In this document: one piece after another, positions 8,726 through 17,698 of the stretch
How positions within the stretch are numbered: the stretch's first letter is position 1
Layout: each line of letters opens with the position of its first letter
From: Micromonospora parva
Lineage (GTDB): Bacteria; Actinomycetota; Actinomycetes; Mycobacteriales; Micromonosporaceae
DNA length: 64,000 nucleotides
Assembly (NCBI RefSeq): GCF_000718515.1
Contig: NZ_JNZS01000015.1
Span: forward strand, 167,442-231,441
Direction of reading: 5' to 3'
The notes under the pieces: model-generated
What the model was told of the DNA's origin: nothing
Databases searched by the model: none
What the model saw: the letters and a program-made list of their open reading frames with translations, nothing else
Position numbers and translations under genes: made by a program

Positions 8726-11700
8726 CCGCAGCAGCTGGCACAAGGAACTGATGGCCGAACTGTCCCCGGTGTGGCCGCGCACCGGCAGCGGCCTGCAGCT
8801 GAGCGACCTGCTCGACGTCGAGCTGGGTCTCTACCTGCTGCACACCGTGATGCCGCACCGGGCCGCCGGCGACGCGTGGACGCTGTTGAGCGGCTACCCC
8901 TACGGCGAAGCGTTCGGCGACGTGCGCAGCCCGCGGGACCGGCTGATGATCCGCCGGGCCCGGCACTACCTGTGGGACCGCGCCCGCCGCTACACCTGGC
9001 GCAACTCACTCGCGCTCTACCGCGAGGTCGAGATCCGGCTGCGCGGCTTCGACCTCGACGACCTCGACGCCCCGCCCCGCCGGCAGCAGCCCTCCCGCGC
9101 CGCCAGCCGGTTCGAGACGTTCCATCGGCTGCTGAGCTCACCGCCGCCGCTGGAACGGCATCAGCTGAGCATCGCCGGCGTGGGCGAGCACGTCTTCCAG
9201 GTCCGCGACCAGCGGTACTCAGCCCGGATCCCCGCCGTGCTGGTCGAACAGAGCACGCCGCTGCGCCACGACCTCGACGCGCTGCCCCCGGGCAAAGGGG
9301 CGCCGATCACCGCCAGTTGGGAGCAGCTGACCACTGCCGCGGCAACGATGGACGACATCGAAGAGCGCACCAGAGGGAAAACCAACCAATGGGCCCGCCG
9401 CCTCGACCGGGTGGCGCTGTTCAGCCGCGACAATACCGCCCGGGAGTACGTGCCCAGCGGCGACCTGCGCATCGAGCAGCTCATGCACATGGTCGGCATG
9501 GTCGGCGCCGGGAAGTCGACCATCCGGGACATCCTCACCTACCACCTGGCCACCGACCCGGCCTGCCGGCGCCACATCACCATCCTCGTCGGTGACGTCG
9601 CCGAGATGCTCACCGTCACCGCCCAGTTCAACCGGCTCGGCGTGCCCGCCGCCCCCGTGCTCGGGCATTCCACCCTGGAACGCAACATCCAGCGCCTGCA
9701 TCGGCGCGCCGAAGCCGGCGCGGAAACGATGCTGGCCCACCAGCATCCCGGATTCGCCTACCTGTCCAGCGCCTGCCCGCTGGATGCGCTGCGCGGATTC
9801 GAAGCCCGCCGCGCGCTGCGCATCGGCGAAGCCCCGTGCGACCGCCTCTACCCCGACCCCGACCCCGACAGCGACGACGGGGGCGCTGACACGCCGTCGG
9901 GCGGCCGGTCACGGGGCCTGACCCGGCAAGGGTGCCCGCTCTGGTACACCTGCCCGCGGCACCACGGCGCCCGGGACCTGGTCACCGCCCGGGTGTGGGT
10001 CGCCACCCCGGCCTCGCTCGTGCACAGCCGGGTGCCCGCCCACCTGACCAGCAAGACCATCCGCTACGCCGAGCTCGCCTGTCGGCGCAGCGACCTGATC
10101 ATCGTGGACGAGGCCGACCGGGTCCAGATGCAGCTGGACACCGCGTTCGCGCCGGCCGCGACCCTGGTCGCCCAGGGCAGCGAGTCCTGGCTGGACGAAG
10201 TCGGGAAACACAAACTCACCGAGCTTGCCCGTCAGGCCCGGCTACAGCTGTCGCGCTACGACATCGACGACTGGGGCAACGCGCTCAACACCGTCATCGC
10301 CGCCACCGACCGCATCTACTCGATGCTGATCACCAACGAGCCGCTGCGCCGCTGGATTACCCAGGACTACTTCTCCGCGATGACCCTGCACCAGTGGCTG
10401 CTCAACGAATGGTTCCCCCAGCTGCGCCGCAACCAGAACAGCGACGAGACCGGCCTTGCCGGGCAGCGGGCGGCGATGGCCCGCGTCGACCAGGTCCTCG
10501 ACCGGTTCCGCGACAACCCGCTCTCCCCGGTGCAGCCGTCTGGCCCGGACGACACGGTCACCGTCCTGGTCAACTCGCTGGTTAACACCGCCATCGAGCT
10601 GCTGCACGCGCAACGCGGCGAAACCGGCCGCCGCTACTTGCGCGACCGGCTGCGCACCCTCATCAGCGAGCTCGTACCCGGCGACAGCCCCGCGCCCGGT
10701 GAGAGTCCGGTGCTGGGCGCCGGGGAGGCCAACCTCGACCGGTTCGAGTTCACCCTGGTGTTGGCTGTGCTGCACAACCGGCTCAACTTCGTCACCACCC
10801 TGTGGCCGCGGGTCGAGGCCGCCCTGAACCTGGAAGCCACCTCGAACGTGCTCTCCCGGCGCCCGCCCAAGGACTACATGCCGATCGTGCCCGAGTCGCC
10901 GATGGGTAACGTGCTGGGCTTCCAGTTCCAGGCCGGCGAACGTAACGCCGACGGGGAGCAGAGCGGCGAGCTGCGGTTCTTTCGCTGTAACGGAGTCGGC
11001 CGGGAACTGCTGCTGGAACTGACCGGCATCCCCGCCATCGACGACCGGCCCGGCCCCAACGTGCTGCTCATGTCGGCCACCAGCTGGGCCGGCAGCTCCA
11101 GCCGCTACCACCTGCACGCCCCCGTGGACGCGATCCTGCGCCCGCACGACCACGAAATCGCTGCGATTAAGCAGAGCCGGTTCCGGACCGAATTCCTGTA
11201 CCGGCCCGACAGCACCGAAGCCCTGCGCCTATCCGGCGTCGACCCGCAACGACGCCCGCAGCAACTCGAGCAGATGCTGCACGCCCTGGCCGTCCCCGAC
11301 CGCACCCTCGGCGGCGCCACCTCCCTTTTGCAGCAGGAACTCGACGCCATCCCCGACCCGCAACGACGCCGGATCCTGCTGCTGGTCGGTAGCTACGCCG
11401 AAGCCGCCCACGCTGGCACCTACCTCAACAGCCAGCCCGAGTGGGCCGGCAACGTCACCGTGCTGGTCGCCGACGACAGCGACCTCGACCACTCCTGGAA
11501 CACCCTGTCCACCCAGCACGGACGCCACTACCTGCGCCGCGGCGAGATCACCACCTTCCCCGACGCCGGCGGGCAGCTGCTCATCGCTCCGCTGCTGTCG
11601 GTCGAACGCGGCCACAACATCGTCACCCCCGGCGGGAAAGCCGCCATCGGCAGCGTCTACTTCCTGGCCCGCCCGCACCACCGGCCCGACGACATCACCC

Positions 11701-12170
11701 TGGCGACCCAGGCCATCAACGACTGGGCGGTGCGCCAATACCGCGGCGCCGGCCGCCCGTTCCAGCAACTCGTCCTCGCCCAGGGCACCCCGGACGCGGC
11801 CGGCGTCCGGTTCCGACAGGAAGCCAGCCGCCGCTGGCACCGCTACCTGACCCGCCGCCTGTCCTGGACCAGCCTGCCCGCCGACGAGAAATCCTCGTTC
11901 ACCTGGGACCAACTAGTCGTCATCTGGCAGGTCATCGGACGGCTCGTCCGCGGCGGCGTCGCCGCCCGCGTCTACTTCGTCGACGGCGCGTTCTCCCCCC
12001 GCGAGGCCGGTTTCAAAGGCGCCGACACCCCGGAAACCAGCCTGCTGCGCAGCATGATCCACGAGCTCGACCCGTATTTCGACCCGGCCAGCGCCGTCGA
12101 CCCGCTCGACCGTTCCCTGGTGCGGGCCCTCTACCAGCCCCTGTACGACGCGCTGCGCGCCATGGGCTGA
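8718..12170 (+). CDS. DinG/XPD-like Fe-S helicase of the pPIWI-RE cassette
   Basis: This 1150-aa superfamily-2 helicase has Walker A (GMVGAGKST) near residue 263 and a DEAD-type Walker B (IIVDEADR) near 463. Between them are four cysteines (ACPLD, APCDR, GCPLWYTCP, at about 352-411) in the place where XPD/DinG helicases hold a 4Fe-4S cluster. The sequence WVATPASLVHS after the cysteines and a motif-VI-like VIGRLVRGG near 1070 complete the set. The first 230 residues form an extra domain, probably the cassette-specific N-terminal module. It is translationally coupled to the REase gene upstream and 31 bp before the pPIWI-RE gene. Expected role: unwinding target DNA or hybrids for the associated nucleases (inference). 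Confidence 0.85.
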   Translation: MRDRSSWHKELMAELSPVWPRTGSGLQLSDLLDVELGLYLLHTVMPHRAAGDAWTLLSGYPYGEAFGDVRSPRDRLMIRRARHYLWDRARRYTWRNSLALYREVEIRLRGFDLDDLDAPPRRQQPSRAASRFETFHRLLSSPPPLERHQLSIAGVGEHVFQVRDQRYSARIPAVLVEQSTPLRHDLDALPPGKGAPITASWEQLTTAAATMDDIEERTRGKTNQWARRLDRVALFSRDNTAREYVPSGDLRIEQLMHMVGMVGAGKSTIRDILTYHLATDPACRRHITILVGDVAEMLTVTAQFNRLGVPAAPVLGHSTLERNIQRLHRRAEAGAETMLAHQHPGFAYLSSACPLDALRGFEARRALRIGEAPCDRLYPDPDPDSDDGGADTPSGGRSRGLTRQGCPLWYTCPRHHGARDLVTARVWVATPASLVHSRVPAHLTSKTIRYAELACRRSDLIIVDEADRVQMQLDTAFAPAATLVAQGSESWLDEVGKHKLTELARQARLQLSRYDIDDWGNALNTVIAATDRIYSMLITNEPLRRWITQDYFSAMTLHQWLLNEWFPQLRRNQNSDETGLAGQRAAMARVDQVLDRFRDNPLSPVQPSGPDDTVTVLVNSLVNTAIELLHAQRGETGRRYLRDRLRTLISELVPGDSPAPGESPVLGAGEANLDRFEFTLVLAVLHNRLNFVTTLWPRVEAALNLEATSNVLSRRPPKDYMPIVPESPMGNVLGFQFQAGERNADGEQSGELRFFRCNGVGRELLLELTGIPAIDDRPGPNVLLMSATSWAGSSSRYHLHAPVDAILRPHDHEIAAIKQSRFRTEFLYRPDSTEALRLSGVDPQRRPQQLEQMLHALAVPDRTLGGATSLLQQELDAIPDPQRRRILLLVGSYAEAAHAGTYLNSQPEWAGNVTVLVADDSDLDHSWNTLSTQHGRHYLRRGEITTFPDAGGQLLIAPLLSVERGHNIVTPGGKAAIGSVYFLARPHHRPDDITLATQAINDWAVRQYRGAGRPFQQLVLAQGTPDAAGVRFRQEASRRWHRYLTRRLSWTSLPADEKSSFTWDQLVVIWQVIGRLVRGGVAARVYFVDGAFSPREAGFKGADTPETSLLRSMIHELDPYFDPASAVDPLDRSLVRALYQPLYDALRAMG

Positions 12171-12201
12171 CCAGCCCGGCACGCCCCCGAAAGGACCCCG
12201 C

Positions 12202-15051
12202 ATGGTCTACGACCGTCAGCAACCCGCCGTGCTCCTGCCCCGCATGCCGATGCACACCACGTTCCAGACGTTGGCTTTCCCGGACGAATGGCGTGAACGC
12301 ATCGCCGGCCTGCACGCGGCGAACTACCCGGACCGAACGCTGTCCCCGACCCGGCGGATCCCGATCCGCCGGCTCAACGCCCTGCTACGCGTCGCCGCAC
12401 CCGACCTGATCTCCGCGGCCACCTACACCAGCGTCCGCGACGGCGACCCCTGGCTGTACGCCAAGACGGCCTGCCCACCACCGGTGCTGCGCACCCTGTT
12501 CAACGCCTGGCTCTACGACCTGGCCCGCAGGGACATCGCCAAGCCGCTCGTGGTGCCCACGATCAAAGCGCTGGATGCTGCCGACCTCCAGTGGCGGCCG
12601 GAAAAAATCGACCTGCTCGAGTGCACCACCTCGGACGGCGGCACCGCCGTTCCCAAGGCGCGGCTCTACACGCTGCTGACCGACGCGATCGCCTGGCAGA
12701 TCGCGCAGCATTCCGCCCGGGACCCCTACACCCACGAGGGCGGGCAGCTGAAGTTCCGGCAGGTCGCGGCCAACCCGTCGGCCGACGGCGCCGAACTGGT
12801 GTCCTGGCCACCCCTGACCTATCAGGCCAAAGGCAAGAACCCGCGTACTTGGCTCTACAGCGCCTACCTGCGCATCGCCCTGCGCACCGTCCCCTTCGAC
12901 CCGCGACCGCGCCTGCACGTCAACGTCGGTGTGCGCCGCTGGACCTCGAACGCGGTCCGGCCGAAAGGCCTCAACGCCGCCTCGGTGTATCTGCTGTCGG
13001 CCAACCCATTCGCGGCCGGCGCCAGCGTGCCCGACAAGTTCGCGGTCGCCCGCGTCCAATGGAACCCCAGGATCGACGCGCTGAGCTGGGTGAACTCCGG
13101 ACCCGAGCAGATGCTATCGCGCCTGAACATCATCGCGAAGCTGCCCGACGCCGCGGAACTCGGCCGCCAGTCCGACCTGTGGCTTCCCGAACGTGACGGG
13201 GTCACCGCCGCCGTCGTCTACCACACCACCATGCAGGGATCCCACGACGTCGGCACCGGGATCATGCCGGCCGAACGGCGACGTCTGCTGGCCTGGGTCG
13301 AGGGCGTCGTCGCGCCTCACTTCGAACTGGCGGAACCGCTGCACAAGGTGCCGGGCATCAAACGGGCCGGTACCACCTTCACCAAACTGACGCCCATCCC
13401 GCGCAGCAACAGCGGCAAGCTGCCGGAAGCCGACTACGAGGCGAAGCTCGCCCAGGCGCGCGCCACCCGCCGGTCCGAGACCGCGGCCAACGCCCGGCTG
13501 CGCCGGCAACGGCTCGCCGAGGTCACCGGCACCGAAGGGTTGACCGTGGCCCTGCTCGATCAGCCGTCCCGGACCATGCGGACCCTGCTTCTCGACACGG
13601 TCGAAGAACTCCTCGACCTGCCACCACGCACCACTGCCGACACGGACACGTGGACGTGGAACGTCGACGGGTTCACCCTCACCGTCCGCGCCCGTGTGCT
13701 GTCCAACCTGGGCGGCCCGCTCGGCAGCGGCAGCACGCCCCGCAAAGGCGCCCAGCACGACGCCGCCGTCACCACCCGGCGCGACCAGGTCGCGGCCGCC
13801 CTGACTACCTGGGGACGTGAGCAGGGTGGCGCGGCCGATGCGGCGCTGGTCGTCTTGGAGGGGCGGGAGAAATTCCGGCGCCGCACCACCGACCCGAAGT
13901 TCGCAATCCGCCTGGGCTGCGCCGACGCCGGCGCGGTCAGCCAGTTCATCAGCCCCGAGAAAGACGGCGAGGACGCCACCGCCGAGCACCGGGCCGAAGC
14001 CACCTGGTTGGACCTGTTCCGGCAGGTCGGCATGCGTTTCGTGCCCGAAGCCCGCGGCCTCGACATCCCCGACGGCCTCAACCAGATCGCGTTCTGGATC
14101 GTCAAACGCCGCAGGGACGACACCAACACCCGCAAGCTGTTCATCCCCGTCGCCGTACTGATCCGCCCCGGCAACCCCTGCGTCATGGGCCGCGCCAAAG
14201 GCATGCCCGGCTGGGTGCCGTACCCGCAGCTACTCAAACACCTCGCCGGCTACCACGAACCGGACATGCCCCGCACCGAGCAGGAGCAGATCGCCGCCGT
14301 CGCGGCCTTCGTCCGCAGCACGCTCAACGCGCTGCGCGCCGACCACACCCTGGTGGTGGTCGACGCCCAGAACATCCGCAACCGGCTGCCCTCAATGCAG
14401 AACACCCACCTCGAGGCCGAACGCATCCAGTTCGCCGACGGGGTGAGCCAGCCCGTGGCGACGTACGGCGAACGCATGCGGCTGGTCCGGATCGGCGGGA
14501 ACGACCGCATGGAAACACCGCAGGCGTGGGCGGCCCAGCCCGACAGCACCGGCATCTCGTCCGGCCTCTGGTACGACGCCCAGCACCTCGACCTCGACAC
14601 CACCCGTGTCTTCTACAGCACCGTCGAAAAGCCGGTCACCCACAACAAGATCGGTGTCGAGCTGGCCAAGCTGACCCCGCATCACACCAAGATCGAACCC
14701 AAGCTAGACGCATCAGACGAGCAAGAGGTGAAAGAACGAGATCACTTCAACCCCGGCTCCGCGGCCTGGAACCCGGAGCTGTTGCAGTTCACCGTCGTCG
14801 CCAAACCCGAAGACGAGACTAGCCTTCTCTGGGCGGCGTTCCTGCACCAGCAGCGGTCCTGCTTCGACGACTACACCTCGGCGCTCGGCGTCCCGCTGAT
14901 CCTGCACCTGGCCACGCTCACCACCCGCTACGCCCTGCCCACCGAAGACGACGAAGCCGACGACGAGGACGAGGGCAGCCCGCAGGCCCCCGCGGATCCG
15001 GAAGCGGCCGCCGAAGCCGACGACGAAGACGACCTCGACCTCGAGCTGTAG
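12202..15051 (+). CDS. pPIWI-RE protein (bacterial PIWI-family, RNase H fold)
   Basis: The 949-aa product fits the pPIWI-RE family. The N-terminal half (about 20-400) resembles the DUF3962-type region (FPDEWRERI, PPVLRTLFNAWLYDLARRD). A linker domain follows, then an RNase H-like PIWI module (about 540-910) with LNQIAFWIVKRRRDD, HTLVVVDAQNIRNRLP, GLWYDAQHLDLDTTRVFYST and a terminal AWNPELLQFTVV/ALGVPLILHLATLTTRYALP block. I cannot tell which acidic residues are catalytic. The last 35 residues are almost all Asp/Glu. A GAAAGGA ribosome site precedes ATG 12202. The operon context with a DinG-like helicase and a REase is the diagnostic neighbourhood for this family. Role: nucleic-acid-guided or structure-directed defence is predicted, not shown here. 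Confidence 0.82.
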   Translation: MVYDRQQPAVLLPRMPMHTTFQTLAFPDEWRERIAGLHAANYPDRTLSPTRRIPIRRLNALLRVAAPDLISAATYTSVRDGDPWLYAKTACPPPVLRTLFNAWLYDLARRDIAKPLVVPTIKALDAADLQWRPEKIDLLECTTSDGGTAVPKARLYTLLTDAIAWQIAQHSARDPYTHEGGQLKFRQVAANPSADGAELVSWPPLTYQAKGKNPRTWLYSAYLRIALRTVPFDPRPRLHVNVGVRRWTSNAVRPKGLNAASVYLLSANPFAAGASVPDKFAVARVQWNPRIDALSWVNSGPEQMLSRLNIIAKLPDAAELGRQSDLWLPERDGVTAAVVYHTTMQGSHDVGTGIMPAERRRLLAWVEGVVAPHFELAEPLHKVPGIKRAGTTFTKLTPIPRSNSGKLPEADYEAKLAQARATRRSETAANARLRRQRLAEVTGTEGLTVALLDQPSRTMRTLLLDTVEELLDLPPRTTADTDTWTWNVDGFTLTVRARVLSNLGGPLGSGSTPRKGAQHDAAVTTRRDQVAAALTTWGREQGGAADAALVVLEGREKFRRRTTDPKFAIRLGCADAGAVSQFISPEKDGEDATAEHRAEATWLDLFRQVGMRFVPEARGLDIPDGLNQIAFWIVKRRRDDTNTRKLFIPVAVLIRPGNPCVMGRAKGMPGWVPYPQLLKHLAGYHEPDMPRTEQEQIAAVAAFVRSTLNALRADHTLVVVDAQNIRNRLPSMQNTHLEAERIQFADGVSQPVATYGERMRLVRIGGNDRMETPQAWAAQPDSTGISSGLWYDAQHLDLDTTRVFYSTVEKPVTHNKIGVELAKLTPHHTKIEPKLDASDEQEVKERDHFNPGSAAWNPELLQFTVVAKPEDETSLLWAAFLHQQRSCFDDYTSALGVPLILHLATLTTRYALPTEDDEADDEDEGSPQAPADPEAAAEADDEDDLDLEL

Positions 15052-15110
15052 CCGGCGGACCGCGCGCTACCGCCGCGCCGCACGACCCCGTCGGCGGCAG
15101 GGCGGTGGAT

Positions 15111-15956
15111 TCAGCCCAGGTCGAATCCGCCGTCGCAAAACCAGTCCGACTCGCTCAACGCGACGTACATGGCCGTCTGCCAGCTGTTCAGGCGCGCATG
15201 CCGGCAGCTGTCGGCGTTCTCCTGCAGAAAGTCGCGCACTCCGTCGGCTCCGCCGGTGGCGGCGAGCTGGCCGAGCCGGTACTCCAGATTTGCCAGTTCC
15301 TGGGCGGCCTGCGCCGTGTACAGCGCGCCCAGCCCGAACCCGTCGAAGTGATGCCGGGCGCGGGCCTGATCGGCGGCCGCCCAGTGCTGCGGCGCCTCGA
15401 CGAAGAACCGCACGGCCGGCGGCCGGTCCTGTTCGACGGCCGCGTGCAGCCACCGGTCGGTGTCGAAATGGTCGTAGTAAGGGTGCACCGCAGCGGTCTG
15501 CGCCGACGCGGCGACCTGGTTGCCTTTCCTCTTGTTGCACTCGTGACAGGCTGGCACCAGGTTGAGCGGGGTCACGGCCAGCGCCGGGAACTTCGTTTTC
15601 GGCAGCACATGATCCAGGGTCCGGGCGTCCCGGTGCCCGCACGACGGGCAGCGGTTGTGCGGGGCTGCGGCACGGATCGCGTCATAGATGTGCCGGGCGG
15701 CCCCCTTCGGGTGGGCCATCCGGTCGTCGTACAGCGTGATCATCTGTTTGCGGGTAACGGCGTCGGCCTCGAAGTCCTTCTCGCGCAGTGCGTGCGCCAG
15801 ACCCCGCTCTGCCGCGGCTGCATAGCTCGCCGCGGCGGCGGTGACCGTGCCGGTCGCCGAGCGGTACACCGCGCGCAGGTCCCTGTCGCGCATCCGGCTG
15901 ATGGCGGCCTCGTAGGTTTCCTGGGCGGTGTGCCGGGGCTTCGGAAGGCTCCACAT
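15111..15956 (-). CDS. HNH endonuclease, partner of the AAA ATPase
   Basis: The 281-aa product has an HNH core at about residues 95-140: CPSCG, then LDHVLPK (the DH pair), NLVPACHECNKRKG with the second zinc CxxC and the downstream Asn. The N-terminal 90 residues are helical. The C-terminal half contains aromatic-rich helices (HPYYDHFDTDRW, HFDGFGLGALY). Its ATG 15956 overlaps the ATPase TGA by one base, so the two are co-translated. Paired AAA ATPase and HNH nuclease genes define Septu (PtuA/PtuB) defence and the effector part of type I-A retrons. The HNH subtype here is not close to the PtuB sequences I remember, so I call it Septu-like only. Confidence 0.82.
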   Translation of the reverse strand: MWSLPKPRHTAQETYEAAISRMRDRDLRAVYRSATGTVTAAAASYAAAAERGLAHALREKDFEADAVTRKQMITLYDDRMAHPKGAARHIYDAIRAAAPHNRCPSCGHRDARTLDHVLPKTKFPALAVTPLNLVPACHECNKRKGNQVAASAQTAAVHPYYDHFDTDRWLHAAVEQDRPPAVRFFVEAPQHWAAADQARARHHFDGFGLGALYTAQAAQELANLEYRLGQLAATGGADGVRDFLQENADSCRHARLNSWQTAMYVALSESDWFCDGGFDLG

Positions 15957-17569
15957 CAGAGGGCCCCGCCGGCTTCGCGGACCGCGATCAGCCCACGAAC
16001 CAAGGCGCGGGCCTCCCCGCCGAGCCGGCCGTCGAACCGCTCGACGATCTCCGGGTACGACTGACCCTGCGCGACCGCGTCCCGCAGCACCTTGTGGAAA
16101 CCCGAGCGGGTGACTTCCAGACCGAAAACCTCCCTGGTTAGCACCCCGACGTTCTCCCCGAACGTTTCGATCTCGGGCCGCTCAGCGACCAGCACGTCGC
16201 CGGCTCGCCGCAGCTTCCACGCACACACCCGCGGCACTTCCTGCAGCACCACCGGCGAGTGGGTCGCGATGATCGCCACCCCGTTGCGGTTGATCAGCAG
16301 ATCCGACAGCGCACGCACGAACGCGGCCAGCAGCGGCGGGTGCAGGTGCGCCTCCGGCTCGTCGAGCAGGACCAGCGATCGCTCCTCGACGGTCTCGACC
16401 AGACGCGTCATCGTCAGCAGCACGATCTTGTGACCGGAGCTCAGGTCACGGAAAAGATCCCGTGCCGTGTCGCCCACGTCGTCGCTGGTCGCCAGGTCAG
16501 CGAGCTCGATCACCCCGGCATCCGCGAAAATCGGATCACCGGCCAGCAACTGCAGGGCGCGTTGCCACCGTCCCCGGCGTGCCGGCTGACGGCACGCCTG
16601 GACGCTCCTGCCGAACTCGCCGGCCAGCGTGCGGTGGTCCTTCGGCGGGAGCGGTTTCTCGTTGGTCTTGTTGCGCCGCACCCGTTTGAGACCGATGTAG
16701 GCGTATCGGGAGTTGCTGCCGCCGATCGGTTCGAACCTGTCGAAGGCGCTGAAGCTGACCGAGATCGCGTTCGTGAAGTTGTCCGCCCGGTCGTCGTCGG
16801 CGTCGAAGGTGAAGGTGCCCGATTGGCCGTCAGCGACCGGGGCCAACTCGCCCGCGACGACATGGCTCAGGTGGTGCAGCAGGTGGGTCTTGCCGACGCC
16901 GTTCGACCCGATGAGCACGTGGATGTTCGTCGGCGGTTCCGATTCGGGGACCACGTCGAACTCCAGCGTGGCGCCCAGATCCGGAAGGTCGGCAGACGGC
17001 GGCGTGCGATAGGTGAACCGGAAGCGGGTCAGATGCAGACCGCCGAGGGCCTGGCGCCGAAACTGACCCAGGACGCTGGTGTGGGTCAGCGCGCGTAGCA
17101 GCGACACGGTCGTGACTTCTTGCGTCAGGGCCCGGGGATACAGATCTTCGTCGGCCGCTATGTCGTGCAACGCCGTCAGGACCTCAGCCCGGACATGCTC
17201 GCCGAGCCGGTTCAGCTGCTCGTAGTAGGTGCCATCCTGGCCCACCGAGAAGAAGTTCTCGTCGAGCCGGTCGAAGGAGTCCGGCAGCGCCGGCGACCGC
17301 TGGTCCGACCCCATACCAAACTGGCCGATCTTGACCTCGCCGATACGGGTCAGTTCGCCTGCCTCGTCACGGACCAGCAGCAGGTACATCGTCTCGAAGC
17401 GGAACCAGTCATCCCAGTTGTCATGCACCAGGAACGCCTCAGGCCCGGCATCATCTTCAGCGCCAGCAACGTCCTCGGGGAAGGCATGCCCGGCTGGGAC
17501 CACGACAAAGTGCACGAGACGATCTCTTCCTGATCCGCGCGACGGCTGGGTGACGTCCGGGTAATGCAC
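15956..17569 (-). CDS. AAA/ABC-type ATPase, Septu PtuA-like
   Basis: The 537-aa protein has a unique N-terminal 200 residues, then an SMC/ABC-like ATPase: Walker A LIGSNGVGKTHLL near residue 221, a long insert with ISVSFSAFDRFEPIGG, a signature-like DLSSGHKIVLLTMTRL, Walker B SLVLLDEPEAHLHPP near 405 and the IIATHSP switch histidine. This is the AAA_21/OLD-like arrangement seen in PtuA and retron ATPases. No TOPRIM domain follows, so it is not an OLD nuclease; the nuclease is the adjacent HNH gene. The GTG start at 17569 lies inside a short direct repeat (17560-17578) and has no strong ribosome site, so the N-terminus may differ by some residues. Confidence 0.8.
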   Translation of the reverse strand: MHYPDVTQPSRGSGRDRLVHFVVVPAGHAFPEDVAGAEDDAGPEAFLVHDNWDDWFRFETMYLLLVRDEAGELTRIGEVKIGQFGMGSDQRSPALPDSFDRLDENFFSVGQDGTYYEQLNRLGEHVRAEVLTALHDIAADEDLYPRALTQEVTTVSLLRALTHTSVLGQFRRQALGGLHLTRFRFTYRTPPSADLPDLGATLEFDVVPESEPPTNIHVLIGSNGVGKTHLLHHLSHVVAGELAPVADGQSGTFTFDADDDRADNFTNAISVSFSAFDRFEPIGGSNSRYAYIGLKRVRRNKTNEKPLPPKDHRTLAGEFGRSVQACRQPARRGRWQRALQLLAGDPIFADAGVIELADLATSDDVGDTARDLFRDLSSGHKIVLLTMTRLVETVEERSLVLLDEPEAHLHPPLLAAFVRALSDLLINRNGVAIIATHSPVVLQEVPRVCAWKLRRAGDVLVAERPEIETFGENVGVLTREVFGLEVTRSGFHKVLRDAVAQGQSYPEIVERFDGRLGGEARALVRGLIAVREAGGAL

Positions 17570-17578
17570 GGTAATGCA
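17560..17578. promoter_or_regulatory. Tandem 9-bp repeat in the divergent ATPase/RT control region
   Basis: GGTAATGCA occurs at 17560-17568 and again at 17570-17578, ten bases apart (one helical turn), overlapping the ATPase start codon. The 129-bp gap between the ATPase and RT genes must contain both promoters. This spacing is typical of an operator bound by a dimer or tandem repressor, but no cognate regulator is visible nearby. A TAGATA box about 7-12 bp before the RT ATG hints at a leaderless RT transcript. Confidence 0.4.
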
Positions 17579-17698
17579 TCGGCACCGCGAACGGCCCGCA
17601 TGCGTCCTGCCCGAGACGCCATCCGGCCTGGAGCCTCGGTCACGTACCTACGCCTCGGCGCAGCACCCAGCCGATGCCGTCTGTGATAGATACGAGCT

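Noticed and set aside
15111..17569. OLD-family nuclease
   Set aside because: The ATPase has no C-terminal TOPRIM domain; the nuclease activity is supplied by the separate HNH gene.
17570..17698. Retron msr/msd RNA beside the RT
   Set aside because: I found no inverted repeat pair with a priming G and stem-loops of the retron type in the short gap, and the RT lacks clear retron motifs.
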